Translations under genes and position numbers: made by a program
Assembly (NCBI GenBank): GCA_948330435.1
Contig: CAOJBY010000008.1
Coordinates: forward strand, 68,369 to 132,368
DNA: 64,000 nucleotides
Direction: 5' to 3'
DNA from: an uncultured Lachnoclostridium sp.
Lineage (GTDB): Bacteria > Bacillota > Clostridia > Lachnospirales > Lachnospiraceae
Shown: one piece after another, positions 48,157-57,364 of the stretch
How positions within the stretch are numbered: the first letter of the stretch is position 1
Layout: every line of letters begins with the position of its first letter
The notes under the pieces: generated by a model
Databases searched by the model: none
The model's input: only the letters and a program-made list of their open reading frames with translations
Told to the model about the DNA's origin: nothing

Positions 48157-48204
48157 CTATATCCCCTCTTCTTCTTTCCTCTTCGTACAGTGTCACCCCC
48201 GCAA

Positions 48205-48846
48205 TCAGTCTTCCACGCCATTTCTGGCACAGATATCCTTTACGCAGCACTTGTCACAATAGGGCTTGGTCCGAGCCGTACACACGTCTCTTCCATGATA
48301 CACCAGACGGTGGCAGAAGTCGCTTCCCTCCTCCGGGGGAATCAGCTTCCAGAGAGCCATTTCCACCTTTTTGGGATCCTTGCAATTGTCCACCAGGCCC
48401 ATGCGGTTTGAAAGGCGAATGCAATGGGTGTCTGTCACAATGGCAGGTTTTCCAAACACATCACCCATAATGAGATTTGCACTCTTCCGTCCTACACCGG
48501 GCAGTTTTAGAAGCTCCTCGAAAGTTGTGGGGATATTTCCCTCATACTGCTCCATAAGAACTTTCATGCAGGCACTGATATCCCTGGCCTTGCTGTGCCC
48601 CAGGCCGCATGGCTTTACAATGGCTTCAATATCCTCCACCGGGGCTTCTGCCAGTGATTTGACATCGGGGTATTTTTTGTAGAGATCTTTTACAACTACA
48701 TTTACACGGGCATCGGTACACTGGGCTGCCAATCGGACACTGACTAGCAGCTTCCAGGCCTGGTTGTAGTCCAGGGTGCAGTCTGCGTCAGGGTATTCCT
48801 TTTTTAATCTGGCTATCAGCTCCAGGGCCAGTTTTTCTTTTGTCAT
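48205..48846 (-). CDS. nth: Endonuclease III
   Basis: 213 residues. Bifunctional DNA glycosylase/AP lyase for oxidised pyrimidines. The helix-hairpin-helix LPGVGRKSANLI carries the catalytic Lys, VTDTHCIRLSNRMG the catalytic Asp, and the [4Fe-4S] ligands are C-x6-C-x2-C-x5-C (VCTARTKPYCDKCCVKDIC). Full length. Confidence 0.96.
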   Translation of the reverse strand: MTKEKLALELIARLKKEYPDADCTLDYNQAWKLLVSVRLAAQCTDARVNVVVKDLYKKYPDVKSLAEAPVEDIEAIVKPCGLGHSKARDISACMKVLMEQYEGNIPTTFEELLKLPGVGRKSANLIMGDVFGKPAIVTDTHCIRLSNRMGLVDNCKDPKKVEMALWKLIPPEEGSDFCHRLVYHGRDVCTARTKPYCDKCCVKDICARNGVED

Positions 48847-48998
48847 AATAGTTTTCTTCCTCCTTATACTGCCATAATTCTGCTATGTATCACAATTTAC
48901 TTTTAGTTCGTCTATAATCATCTGTTTCCTCCTAATTGTTTTAATTATATAATGTCATCTGGTCACTTTCCAGTAGTTTTTGAAATTTTGCAACCGTA

Positions 48999-50012
48999 TT
49001 AATATCCTTCGCAACCCGGAATATGGAAAGACAAACTATTTAAAAAGTTCCCGGCATATGACATATATCTTGTTATTCCCATCCCTCTTTTCCAGGTCAT
49101 ATAAGTATGTTCCTGTGTCCCAAAAGTTTCCGGCCACAGATTATAACGCCTTTCATCTCCATCCACCGTTATAAAATTATGATATCTCTCATCTAAATCT
49201 CTTCCTTTATACAAAAATTCTATCATATTCTCTTCACTATGGTTTTCATAAAAAGTATCCTCAAATCCCTCTTCTGAGCATACCTCCCGCCAATATGCGA
49301 ACGGATATCCCTCCTGGCCCGTCATTCCATTTTTCATATACTCTATGTCCGGAGGGAATGTGTCCCACTGATTCAGCATTTCTACCGTTTCATCCAGATA
49401 GGCAAACTCATAGATTTTATCATCTGTTACATAGTAATACCCCAAAGGGAAAAAATCACAGGCATAACAGCATTTCCAATATGTAATATCATTATGCTCC
49501 TGACATTCTCCCTCCAAATCCGTCAAAAAAATCTCATAACAATTTCCCAACTTTATTTCCGGGAGTCCTCTCACTACCAGGATTCCGGTTCCCGAAAATA
49601 CTCCATCCGCATAATTTAATTCACAAAAGACTTCCATTCTCTTTTCTGTTTTATCCATTGAAAACCAAAAAGGATTCTTATGTGTAGGTGTAAAGAAATT
49701 CTCAACAGTCTGGGAAGCATGTTCGTGAAGTAAGGAGAGAGATTCCTCTGCCCGGACTCTTTCCGCTTCATCTTCCGCCATTTTTTCTAACTCCTCTGCC
49801 GCTTTTCTTTCTTCCTCTTCTGCCTTTATCTTCTCCATCATTGCTTTCCGATCTGCTTCCTCCGCTTCCCTTACCGCAGCATCCGCAAAACTCAAAAAGG
49901 CATCCTCTTTCATCTGTCCATCATAGAAATCTGCCTTGTCCATCTTCCACAAACATAAGAATACCAAAATCAGGCAAAGGCTTATTCCCCCTACTCTTCC
50001 ATGTTTTTTCAC
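48999..50012 (-). CDS. Hypothetical membrane-anchored protein with coiled coil
   Basis: About 337 residues. An N-terminal hydrophobic segment (ISLCLILVFLCLW) is followed by a highly charged helix (EAEEADRKAMMEKIKAEEEERKAAEELEKMAEDEAERVRAEESL, residues about 50-95) and a C-terminal globular domain of about 220 residues rich in aromatic and acidic residues. No catalytic motif was recognised. GGGAGGG precedes adjacent TTG and GTG start codons; GTG at 50012 was used. Confidence 0.65.
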   Translation of the reverse strand: MKKHGRVGGISLCLILVFLCLWKMDKADFYDGQMKEDAFLSFADAAVREAEEADRKAMMEKIKAEEEERKAAEELEKMAEDEAERVRAEESLSLLHEHASQTVENFFTPTHKNPFWFSMDKTEKRMEVFCELNYADGVFSGTGILVVRGLPEIKLGNCYEIFLTDLEGECQEHNDITYWKCCYACDFFPLGYYYVTDDKIYEFAYLDETVEMLNQWDTFPPDIEYMKNGMTGQEGYPFAYWREVCSEEGFEDTFYENHSEENMIEFLYKGRDLDERYHNFITVDGDERRYNLWPETFGTQEHTYMTWKRGMGITRYMSYAGNFLNSLSFHIPGCEGY

Positions 50013-50254
50013 CAATTGTCCCTCCCTGAACCATACAATTCATCGAAACACACTCGGCCCATACCTCTTCCCCAAATAACAGCCCGAGTTTAAAATCAAA
50101 TATATCATGCCAAAGCATCAAGCCTGCATATTTTATCCCTTTCAAACGTCAAAAATCCAAAAAACTCCCAAAAATTCAAATTTCCATACTTCCGAAATCC
50201 AAAAAACCTGCTATAATAAAGTTATTCCAACAAAATCCATCAGAGGTGATTTTT

Positions 50255-51088
50255 ATGGTAAATGCAATTTCCGGTATCAATTCCTGCTACAATATCTACC
50301 GCCCCTCCCGCATCGCCGGTTTGGCGGCAGACCAGACAGTCCGGACACAGCAAATTAAAAATTCAGGCACGTTTTTAACGCTGCATCGGGGTGCTGACCC
50401 GGAAACTCCCATTCAGCCCATTCGCCCCGTTGTTCCCGTCAATCCGGACACGGCTACGCCTGTCATTTCATTCGCCGCACCCTCACAGGCAGAGACCTAT
50501 GCCGCAGAGCAGGCTGTGCGATTCCGAATCCAATATGCGGATTCCGCTACGCAGGCTTCCTCCGGACACATGTTGGGTACTGTCTCTCAGTTCTCGGGAA
50601 ACCCTGGGCTTCCTGCAGGCATCAGCTATGACCCTGCGGAAATGGCCGTGCGGATGCGGATTCAATACATGGATCCTGCCACAGAAGCAGGCACCTACGG
50701 CCAGGCAGTAGGCGATTCCACTCAGGCAACAGGCATCGAAAGCACCCAAAAAGCCAGTGAAGAGGGCCGCTGTGAGACCTGTGAAAAACGCAAATATCAG
50801 GATGGCTCTGATGACCCCAGTGTTTCTTTCCAGACTCCCACTCAGATTGATCCGGATACAGCCACCGCTACTGTTCGAGGACATGAGATGGAACATGTAT
50901 TTCATGAACAATCCAGGGCAGAACGGGAAGACCGCAAGGTAGTGAGCCAAAGTGTAAGCTTACATACGGATATTTGTCCGGAATGCGGCAGGGTATATGT
51001 ATCAGGCGGTACAACCCGGACTGTTACAAAGGCAGATAACGATCCGGAGACTGTCCTTTCTGATAATCTCAAAAATGATAAAAAATAA
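50255..51088 (+). CDS. Putative SprA-related metalloprotease-like protein
   Basis: 277 residues. The C-terminal half carries ETCEKRKYQDGSDDPSVSF, ATVRGHEMEHVFHEQSRAE with an HExxH-type motif, and CPECGRVYVSGGTTRT, a pattern known from the SprA-related putative metalloprotease family. The N-terminal half is low-complexity, with two copies of a segment ending VRxRIQYxDxATxA (about residues 90-100 and 133-145). There is no signal peptide. AGAGGTG places the ATG at 50255. Proteolysis is inferred from the motif. Confidence 0.65.
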   Translation: MVNAISGINSCYNIYRPSRIAGLAADQTVRTQQIKNSGTFLTLHRGADPETPIQPIRPVVPVNPDTATPVISFAAPSQAETYAAEQAVRFRIQYADSATQASSGHMLGTVSQFSGNPGLPAGISYDPAEMAVRMRIQYMDPATEAGTYGQAVGDSTQATGIESTQKASEEGRCETCEKRKYQDGSDDPSVSFQTPTQIDPDTATATVRGHEMEHVFHEQSRAEREDRKVVSQSVSLHTDICPECGRVYVSGGTTRTVTKADNDPETVLSDNLKNDKK

Positions 51089-51116
51089 CCATGTAAAATG
51101 TAAATAAGAACTTTGG

Positions 51117-51178
51117 GGAAATAAGACAGAAGACTTTTCTGCCAGCCGGACACTGGATGCCAGAAAAGTCTTCTGTCC
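51117..51178. repeat. Hairpin repeat copy after the SprA-related gene
   Basis: GACAGAAGACTTTTCTG (51125-51141) is exactly reverse complementary to 51161-51177; the loop contains CCGGACACTGGAT. The flanks match the AAATAAGACAGAAGACTTTTC stretch of the larger element at 57101. It also lies between two convergent genes, where it could act as a terminator. Confidence 0.7.
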
Positions 51179-51212
51179 TACTTCCTAACAATCTGCTAAT
51201 ATGCAATTCGCT

Positions 51213-51809
51213 CTACAAAAACTCAACAACCAGTTCTCGTTCCCCAATCGTATCCTCAAACAATCCCACCAGAAGTATTTGAATCTGATTTTTGGCATTA
51301 TCTATGAGCCTTTCCATATCCCCATGCTCTCGGACATCCGCCTTGGCACTCTCCAGAGTCTCCAAAAGATCCTCTTTTTTCTCCCAATTGAACAGGGCAA
51401 ACTTTTCATCATAAAACTGAATGGAGTTTTCATCTATAGAGATATCCAAAATCTCGATCTTTGGAACCATGATCTTCACCTGGGTATCCGTAATCCGGGA
51501 TTCCACCTTTGACAGATCAATCCCCGCCTTTACCTCCGCCCGATAAATCATAGAAAATTCCTTTTTTGTAATAAAAGGAATCGAACCCTCCGAATAACGG
51601 ACCAATCCATTGTAGGTCAGCCTGGCAGAAGTCAATTCACTGGCATCCTCCAACTTGTCGCTGATAAATGAACTTGTAATCTCCGGTTCATCCTCCTTTG
51701 AAAAATGCATGACCAGAAAAACAGTGGTGCCTGCAATCACCAATACAATCAAAAGATAAATGGCTGCTTTTATAACCCCTCCACTCTTCTCTTTTGTGTT
51801 TTCCCTCAT
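51213..51809 (-). CDS. DUF4230 membrane protein
   Basis: 198 residues. One N-terminal membrane helix (AAIYLLIVLVIAGTTVFLVMHF) and an extracytoplasmic beta/alpha domain with SELTSARLTYNGLVRY, AEVKAGIDLSKVE, VKIMVPKIEILDISID, typical of DUF4230. Function unknown. Confidence 0.8.
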   Translation of the reverse strand: MRENTKEKSGGVIKAAIYLLIVLVIAGTTVFLVMHFSKEDEPEITSSFISDKLEDASELTSARLTYNGLVRYSEGSIPFITKKEFSMIYRAEVKAGIDLSKVESRITDTQVKIMVPKIEILDISIDENSIQFYDEKFALFNWEKKEDLLETLESAKADVREHGDMERLIDNAKNQIQILLVGLFEDTIGERELVVEFL

Positions 51810-51921
51810 AAGGCTTTCCTCCCAAATGAACAGAATTTATTAGCAACATTTTACCATAGGATATCACCAAAAGGAATAACTATATTTTTTCTAAAATGCT
51901 GTCCCAAATGCCGTAAAACGC

Positions 51922-51955
51922 AAAAAAGAAAGGCCCCTGCTCTTCGCAGAAGCCT
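51922..51955 (-). terminator. Terminator with adjacent hairpin (possible small RNA 3' end)
   Basis: AGGCTTCTGC / GCAGGGGCCT stem followed by TTTCTTTTTTG on the minus strand. It is preceded at 51972-51995 by GGGGGTACCC-GAAA-GGGTGCCCCC. With an AT-rich stretch (TTGTTATATT near 52040) upstream, this could be a small independent RNA of about 100 nt or the galK 3' untranslated region. Confidence 0.6.
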
Positions 51956-52189
51956 GTAGTTTCGAGGGAGTGGGGGCACCCTTTCGGGTACCCCCGAGTG
52001 TTATGAATGAAATACTGATATGTGTTCTTGCTACATTCTTAATATAACAAAGAATTGTGACCAATCTATGTCCAGCTTCTAAAAAAAGAATAAAGTAAAT
52101 TAAGAAATTCTTACGAAAGCCGAAAGAAAGTCAAAACCAGTATAAAAGCCCGATTTTACAGCATATTCGTCGGCCGGACACCGACATTT

Positions 52190-53353
52190 CTACAGCATCC
52201 CTGCTCCCTGTCCAATGTCCACCACATAGAATTCTGCCTTAATTCCCGTGCGTTTCTCATAAGCAGAGCCAACTGTCTCAATAAATGCATCCACCTGATC
52301 ATTTTCCACAATGCTGACTGTACAGCCGCCAAAGCCGCCCCCAGTCATACGAGAACCCAACACACCGGGGAGCTTCCAGGCTTCCTCCGCCAATATATCC
52401 ATCTCCGGGCAGGATACCTCATAATCATCACGCAGAGACACATGAGAAGCATTCATCAACTTGCCAAAAGCTTCGATATCATTCTCTTTCAAAGCCTTTA
52501 CCGCATCCAGTGTTCGCTGATTCTCATACACTGCATGCTTAGCCCGCCTTTGTTCCACAGAATCCTTAATTGCATTCTTATGTACTTCAAACGCTTCGAT
52601 GTCCAGATCTCCCAGAGTCTCAATAGCCACCACACTCTGAAGCTGCTTCAGGGCCGATTCGCACTGTTGACGGCGTACATTATACTCGGAGCCTACCAGA
52701 CTGTGCTTTACATTGCTGTTGGCTATGACAATGCGGGCATGATCAAGCTTTACTGATGCATATTCATAAGACAGATCCGCCGTATTTAAGAAAATGGCAT
52801 GATCCTTTTTTCCCATAGCACTGGCAAACTGATCCATAATGCCGCAGTTCATACCATTAAAGTTGTTCTCGGAATACTGTCCAATCAAGGCAATTTCCAC
52901 CTGGCTTACTTCTATCTCAAAGAGGTCACGCAAAATCACGCCGGTCAATACCTCCAGGGATGCAGAAGAAGACAATCCGGAACCGTTGGGAATGTCTCCC
53001 GCAATTACAACATCCATTCCGGAGGGAACCTGATAGCCCTTTTTGCCAAAAGCCCAGATAACCCCCTTTGGATAATTGGTCCAGCCGGCCTCATCCTTGC
53101 ACACCAGATCCGTTAGGCTGGTCTCAATCACGCCTGCTCTTTCAAAGTTCATGGAATAAAACCGCAGCTTGTCATCCTCCCGCTTTCTGGCTGCTCCATA
53201 AGTCCCCATTGTGAGTGCACAGGGAAATACATGTCCCCCATTGTAATCTGTATGCTCGCCAATTAGATTCACCCTTCCTGGTGCAAAATAGGTACGAATA
53301 TCGCCCTCTCCTCCATACAATTCCGCAAATTTCTTTAAAACCTGATCTTTCAT
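52190..53353 (-). CDS. galK: Galactokinase
   Basis: 387 residues. Phosphorylates galactose to galactose-1-phosphate (Leloir pathway). GHMP kinase signatures: FAPGRVNLIGEHTDYNGGHVFPCAL, the P-loop-like PNGSGLSSSASLEV, NFNGMNCGIMDQFASAMG, and C-terminal GSRMTGGGFGGCTVSIV. Single gene here; galT and galE are not nearby. Confidence 0.96.
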   Translation of the reverse strand: MKDQVLKKFAELYGGEGDIRTYFAPGRVNLIGEHTDYNGGHVFPCALTMGTYGAARKREDDKLRFYSMNFERAGVIETSLTDLVCKDEAGWTNYPKGVIWAFGKKGYQVPSGMDVVIAGDIPNGSGLSSSASLEVLTGVILRDLFEIEVSQVEIALIGQYSENNFNGMNCGIMDQFASAMGKKDHAIFLNTADLSYEYASVKLDHARIVIANSNVKHSLVGSEYNVRRQQCESALKQLQSVVAIETLGDLDIEAFEVHKNAIKDSVEQRRAKHAVYENQRTLDAVKALKENDIEAFGKLMNASHVSLRDDYEVSCPEMDILAEEAWKLPGVLGSRMTGGGFGGCTVSIVENDQVDAFIETVGSAYEKRTGIKAEFYVVDIGQGAGML

Positions 53354-53462
53354 TCTAAAAAATCCTCCGCTTTTCCAAAATGTTTTCTATCCGCAACTCT
53401 TCAAGATTTTCGTATCTTAAAATGCCGCAAGAATCAAAGAGTATTTATGTTTTCAGTATAAT

Positions 53463-53494
53463 AAAAAAAAGAGCGTCTGTCCACACAGACGCTC
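53463..53494 (-). terminator. Terminator of the amino acid transporter operon
   Basis: GAGCGTCTGT / ACAGACGCTC stem followed on the minus strand by eight T. Confidence 0.9.
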
Positions 53495-53508
53495 ACAAAT
53501 ATTAAAAT

Positions 53509-54231
53509 TTATAAAATTTTGGATAAAAAGTCTTTTAACCTGGGATCCTTTGGATTCTCGAAAAACTCCTTAGGTGTATTCTCCTCCTTAATGACCCCTT
53601 CATCCATAAAGATCACCCTGGTACCCACTTCTCTGGCAAAGCCCATCTCATGGGTCACAACCACCATGGTCATACCGTCCCCGGCAAGCTGCTTCATCAA
53701 CTCCAAAACCTCCCCTACCATCTCCGGGTCAAGAGCTGAGGTCGGCTCATCAAACAGCATCACCTTGGGCTTCATGGCAAGGGATCGCACAATAGCAATT
53801 CGCTGTTTCTGACCTCCGGAAAGCTGAATAGGATAAACATCCGCCTTATCCTCCAGATTCACAAGCCGAAGAAGCCGCATAGCTTCTTCCTCCGCCTCCG
53901 ACTTGGACATCAGCTTCAGTTGAACGGGAGCAAGCATAATATTCTTTTTCACCGTCAGATTGGCAAACAGATTAAAATGCTGAAACACCATGCCCATATG
54001 GCGGCGTACCTTATTAATATCAACAGAGGGTGCCGTAATCTCCTCCCCGTCAAAGGTAATAGTTCCCCCATCGGGCTGCTCCAGAAGATTCAGACAGCGG
54101 AGAAAGGTAGACTTACCGGAACCAGAGGGTCCTACAATCACGACTTTCTCTCCCGGCTCAATATGGGCATCAATATGGGAAATAACCTTGTTATCCCCAA
54201 AGCTTTTCGACAAATCCTTAACGTATATCAC
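53509..54231 (-). CDS. Polar amino acid ABC transporter ATP-binding protein
   Basis: 240 residues, GlnQ/HisP-like. Walker A GPSGSGKSTFLR, signature LSGGQKQRIAIVRSLAMKPKVMLFDEPTSALDPE with Walker B, H-loop VVTHEMGFAREV. Energises the permease encoded upstream; its start overlaps the permease end by 14 bases. Confidence 0.95.
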   Translation of the reverse strand: MIYVKDLSKSFGDNKVISHIDAHIEPGEKVVIVGPSGSGKSTFLRCLNLLEQPDGGTITFDGEEITAPSVDINKVRRHMGMVFQHFNLFANLTVKKNIMLAPVQLKLMSKSEAEEEAMRLLRLVNLEDKADVYPIQLSGGQKQRIAIVRSLAMKPKVMLFDEPTSALDPEMVGEVLELMKQLAGDGMTMVVVTHEMGFAREVGTRVIFMDEGVIKEENTPKEFFENPKDPRLKDFLSKIL

Positions 54232-54964
54232 TCTGTCTCAACCTCCTCTCCATCTTCCCAAGAAGCCAGCTTAAAAGCATAACCATTGCCAGATACATCA
54301 AAGCGATGGCAATAAATGGCACCAAAGCCTGATATGTATTGGCCTGTATAATCATAGCCCCCTTGGTCAAATCCTTAAGGCCGATTACCGTCACAATGGA
54401 AGTTTCCTTAAGCAGTGTGATTAGCTCATTTCCCAGAGCCGGAAGAACATTTTTAAAGGCTTGCGGAATAATGATATAACGCATGGTAGTCACATAATTA
54501 AGACCAAGAGAGCGTCCCGCTTCCATCTGGCCCTTGTCGATAGACATAATGCCGGAGCGGACAATCTCTGCCACATAGGCACCGGAATTAACACCAAAAG
54601 CCAGTACCGCACAGCGGATCAGGTTGCCGTCCGTGGCCCGGGTAGCCCCCGGAAACAGAACCGGCCAAATAACAAACCACATGATCAGGAGCTGTACCAT
54701 CATAGGCGTTCCCCGGACTACCGTCAGGTAAAACTTGCAAATTCCATTGAAAATACGAAGCAGAAGCCCTCGTTTTTTCTCCGGCTGCTGATCGTGGGCG
54801 GATCGGATAACTGCTACCAACACTCCCAAAATAACACCTAAAACCAGTGCAAGCACAGTCACCAGAAGCGTTATTCGAATTCCTTTCAAAAAATACATAT
54901 AATTATTTTTTAATATAAATGTTTGATAAAAGCCTTTCTGTACGCCTTCCCACCATGTTCCCAT
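54218..54964 (-). CDS. Polar amino acid ABC transporter permease
   Basis: 248 residues, HisM/GlnP family. Several membrane segments (GIRITLLVTVLALVLGVILGVLVAVI, MVQLLIMWFVIWPVLF, ALVPFIAIALMYLAMVMLLSWLL) and the EAA loop MEAGRSLGLNYVTTMRYIIIPQAFKNVLPALGN for ATPase contact. The start at 54964 was chosen over a longer frame that runs into the upstream terminator hairpin. Confidence 0.93.
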   Translation of the reverse strand: MGTWWEGVQKGFYQTFILKNNYMYFLKGIRITLLVTVLALVLGVILGVLVAVIRSAHDQQPEKKRGLLLRIFNGICKFYLTVVRGTPMMVQLLIMWFVIWPVLFPGATRATDGNLIRCAVLAFGVNSGAYVAEIVRSGIMSIDKGQMEAGRSLGLNYVTTMRYIIIPQAFKNVLPALGNELITLLKETSIVTVIGLKDLTKGAMIIQANTYQALVPFIAIALMYLAMVMLLSWLLGKMERRLRQSDIR

Positions 54965-55004
54965 GCGTTCCCTGGCCCCCTTTCTTCTATTGGCGAAATA
55001 ACGG

Positions 55005-55039
55005 AAAAAGGGGGGATGTCCTCTCTGAGACATCCCCCC
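55005..55039 (-). terminator. Intra-operon (partial) terminator after the binding protein gene
   Basis: GGGGGGATGTC / GACATCCCCCC stem followed by TTTTT on the minus strand, between the binding protein and permease genes. It would make the binding protein more abundant than the membrane components. Confidence 0.8.
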
Positions 55040-55050
55040 TGATGCTCCTT

Positions 55051-55911
55051 TTATTCAGCTTTGATGTATTTATCCAAAATCTTCTGAATGGAACCGTCTT
55101 CCTGCAACTCTTTCAATGCCGCATTCAATGCATCCAGAAGTGCCGTATTCTCCTTTGATACAGCGGCAGCATAATCCTCGATTACATACTCCGTATCCAG
55201 AATCTTCAATCCCTCATTGGCTTCTACAAAGCTAAGAGCAGGCTGCTCGTCAATAACCACACAGTCCACAGCTCCCTGCACCAGGTTCTGTACTGCCGTT
55301 GCACCGTTGGTATAAGCCAGTACATTCTCCTCGCCGTAATCCTCTGAGCAATACTGATATCCTGTAGTTCCCTCCTGAACACCAATCAGCTTACCCTCCA
55401 GATCGTCTACAGATGCAATATCAGAGTCCTCTTTTACGATAATCACCTGAACGCCGGTTGCATAAGAATCCGTAAAGTTTACATTCTCAAGACGCTCCTC
55501 CGTAACCGTCATGCCTGCAAGTCCGATATCAACTCCGCCGGTCTGCACAGAAGTTACAATGGTTGAGAAATCCATATCTACAATCTCCAGGGTCAGTCCC
55601 AGCTTCTCTGCCAGAAGTCCTGCAATCTCCGCATCGATTCCCACAATGTCCTCACCATCGTAGAATTCATAGGGCGGGAATGCTGCGTTGGTTCCCATGG
55701 TCAGGATCCCCTCTGTTACGGTAGTAAATTCTCCGCTTTCTGCCGGTGCTTCTGTCTCTGCCGGTGTTTCCGCATCTTCTGCAGGTGTCTCTGTGTCCTC
55801 TGCAGGTGCTTCTGCTTCTGCCGGTGCTGCCGGTTCCTCCGTCTTAGATCCGCAGGCCGCCAGTGATGCACACATCACGCCTGCCAATAATAATGCGATT
55901 AATTTTTTCAT
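55051..55911 (-). CDS. Amino acid ABC transporter substrate-binding lipoprotein
   Basis: 286 residues. Lipoprotein signal peptide (LLLAGVMCASLAAC, Cys20). An unusual 36-residue acidic linker made of repeated Ala-Glu-Ala-Pro/Thr-Pro-Ala-Glu units follows. Then comes the family 3 binding fold: LTMGTNAAFPPYEFYDGEDIVGIDAEIAGLLAEKLG, DIGLAGMTVTEERLENVNFTDSY, VVIDEQPALSFVE. AGGAGG 8 bases before the ATG at 55909-55911. Confidence 0.94.
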   Translation of the reverse strand: MKKLIALLLAGVMCASLAACGSKTEEPAAPAEAEAPAEDTETPAEDAETPAETEAPAESGEFTTVTEGILTMGTNAAFPPYEFYDGEDIVGIDAEIAGLLAEKLGLTLEIVDMDFSTIVTSVQTGGVDIGLAGMTVTEERLENVNFTDSYATGVQVIIVKEDSDIASVDDLEGKLIGVQEGTTGYQYCSEDYGEENVLAYTNGATAVQNLVQGAVDCVVIDEQPALSFVEANEGLKILDTEYVIEDYAAAVSKENTALLDALNAALKELQEDGSIQKILDKYIKAE

Positions 55912-56009
55912 GTTCTTTCCTCCCAAACTTAATAATAAGTTATTAATGGAAACATCCGTTTCCACAGCTTAGACCGTAAAAATGCTATGCTTATTACAGC
56001 CTATCCAAC

Positions 56010-56037
56010 ATTTTAGCATTAATTTTGAAAAATGCAA
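56010..56037 (-). promoter_or_regulatory. Promoter of the amino acid transporter operon
   Basis: On the minus strand TTGCAT (56032-56037), 16-base spacer, TAAAAT (56010-56015) with extended TGC before the -10. Confidence 0.55.
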
Positions 56038-56108
56038 GAGAAAATATGAATAAAATTGAATATTTTGTGCATAAATTTTCGTTTCATTTTACAGATACGG
56101 TTTATTCG

Positions 56109-56136
56109 TTGACTTTATATTCAGGTATGATATACT
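56109..56136 (+). promoter_or_regulatory. Promoter of uppP
   Basis: TTGACT, 16-base spacer, TATACT with extended TG (TGATATACT). About 95 bases of leader follow before the uppP start. Confidence 0.65.
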
Positions 56137-56231
56137 GGTACGGATAGTTTAAAATCAGTAATATAATACAGATATTACGAAACTTTACCCTTTCGTGTTA
56201 TCGCACAGCGATTTGGAATAGGAGGTTGCAA

Positions 56232-57056
56232 ATGGATATTTTTGAATGGCTGAAAGTGCTTCTTTTGGGAATTGTGGAGGGCATCACCGAATGGCTCCCC
56301 ATCAGCAGCACAGGACATATGATTCTGATTGAGGAATTGGTACATCTGAATGTAAGCGACGAATTTATGGAAATGTTCCGGGTAGTGATACAGCTCGGAG
56401 CGATTCTGGCCGTAGTTGTACTCTACTTTGGAAAGCTCTGGCCCTTTACCACCCCGAAAAACGGATGGATCAAAAAGGAAACCTGGTCCCTGTGGTTTAA
56501 GGTACTGGCCGCTGTTCTTCCGGCAGCGATTATCGGAATCCCCTTTGACGATAAGATTGATGCAATGTTCTACAATTATCAGACAGTGGCAATCACTTTG
56601 ATTGTATATGGCGTTCTGTTTATTGTGATTGAAAATCGAAATCGTGGAAGAAAGCCGGTGGTGCGAAATTTCCGCCAGTTAAGCTTTTCCATGGCTTTCT
56701 TTATCGGAGCTTTTCAGGTGCTGGCATTGATTCCCGGAACGTCTCGATCCGGTGCTACGATTTTGGGAGCTATGCTCCTGGGACTTGCACGGCCTGTGGC
56801 TGCGGAGTTTAGCTTCTTTTTGGGAATTCCCGTTATGTTTGGAGCCAGCCTTTTAAAACTGGTGAAATTCGGATTTGATTTTACCGGGACGGAGATTGGG
56901 ATTTTAGTAGTTGGTATGGTGACTGCTTTTGTGATTTCTATCCTGGCCATCCGTTTCCTGATGGGATATATTCGGAAAAACGATTTTAAGGCCTTTGGTT
57001 ATTATCGGATTATCTTAGGTATTCTGGTACTTGCCTACTTTTTGCTACTAGGATAA
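56232..57056 (+). CDS. uppP: Undecaprenyl-diphosphatase
   Basis: 274 residues, BacA/UppP family integral membrane enzyme that recycles the lipid carrier of cell wall synthesis. Signature segments: GIVEGITEWLPISSTGHMIL (catalytic Glu and Ser region), LALIPGTSRSGATILGAMLLGLARPVAAEFSFFLGIPVMFGAS. About seven membrane helices. Bacitracin tolerance is a known effect of the family. GGAGG precedes the ATG at 56232. Confidence 0.95.
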   Translation: MDIFEWLKVLLLGIVEGITEWLPISSTGHMILIEELVHLNVSDEFMEMFRVVIQLGAILAVVVLYFGKLWPFTTPKNGWIKKETWSLWFKVLAAVLPAAIIGIPFDDKIDAMFYNYQTVAITLIVYGVLFIVIENRNRGRKPVVRNFRQLSFSMAFFIGAFQVLALIPGTSRSGATILGAMLLGLARPVAAEFSFFLGIPVMFGASLLKLVKFGFDFTGTEIGILVVGMVTAFVISILAIRFLMGYIRKNDFKAFGYYRIILGILVLAYFLLLG

Positions 57057-57100
57057 ATATAACGGAGTTAACATATTCCGGCATTTAACTCCTGCTTATA

Positions 57101-57301
57101 AAAAAAGGCGGGGGTGTCGCAAAATAAGACAGAAGACTTTTCCGATATCCAGTGTCCGGCTGTTCACGAACATTTTGTCTGATATGAACGGATATTGCTT
57201 TGGCAATGTCCGTACAGAGCTGACAAAGTGTACGTGAACCGTCCGAACACAGGATGTGGAAATGGCTGATGTCTTGTTTTGCGTCACCCCCGCCTTTTTC
57301 C
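57101..57301. repeat. 200-bp long-hairpin intergenic element
   Basis: The ends AAAAAAGGCGGGGGTGTCGC and GCGTCACCCCCGCCTTTTTC are inverted copies. Inner parts also pair (TTTCCGATATCCAGTGTCCGG with CCGAACACAGGATGTGGAAA; ACGGATATTGC with GCAATGTCCGT), so nearly the whole element folds on itself. There is no coding capacity. Partial relatives occur at 917, 45441, 51117, 60955 and the right edge. Probably a MITE- or REP-like repeat that also terminates uppP. Confidence 0.7.
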
Positions 57302-57364
57302 ATTATTTTTCTGGTTTGAGACGATTCCCAAACTGCGAAAGCCTTTCTATAAAAAGCCTGTTCT

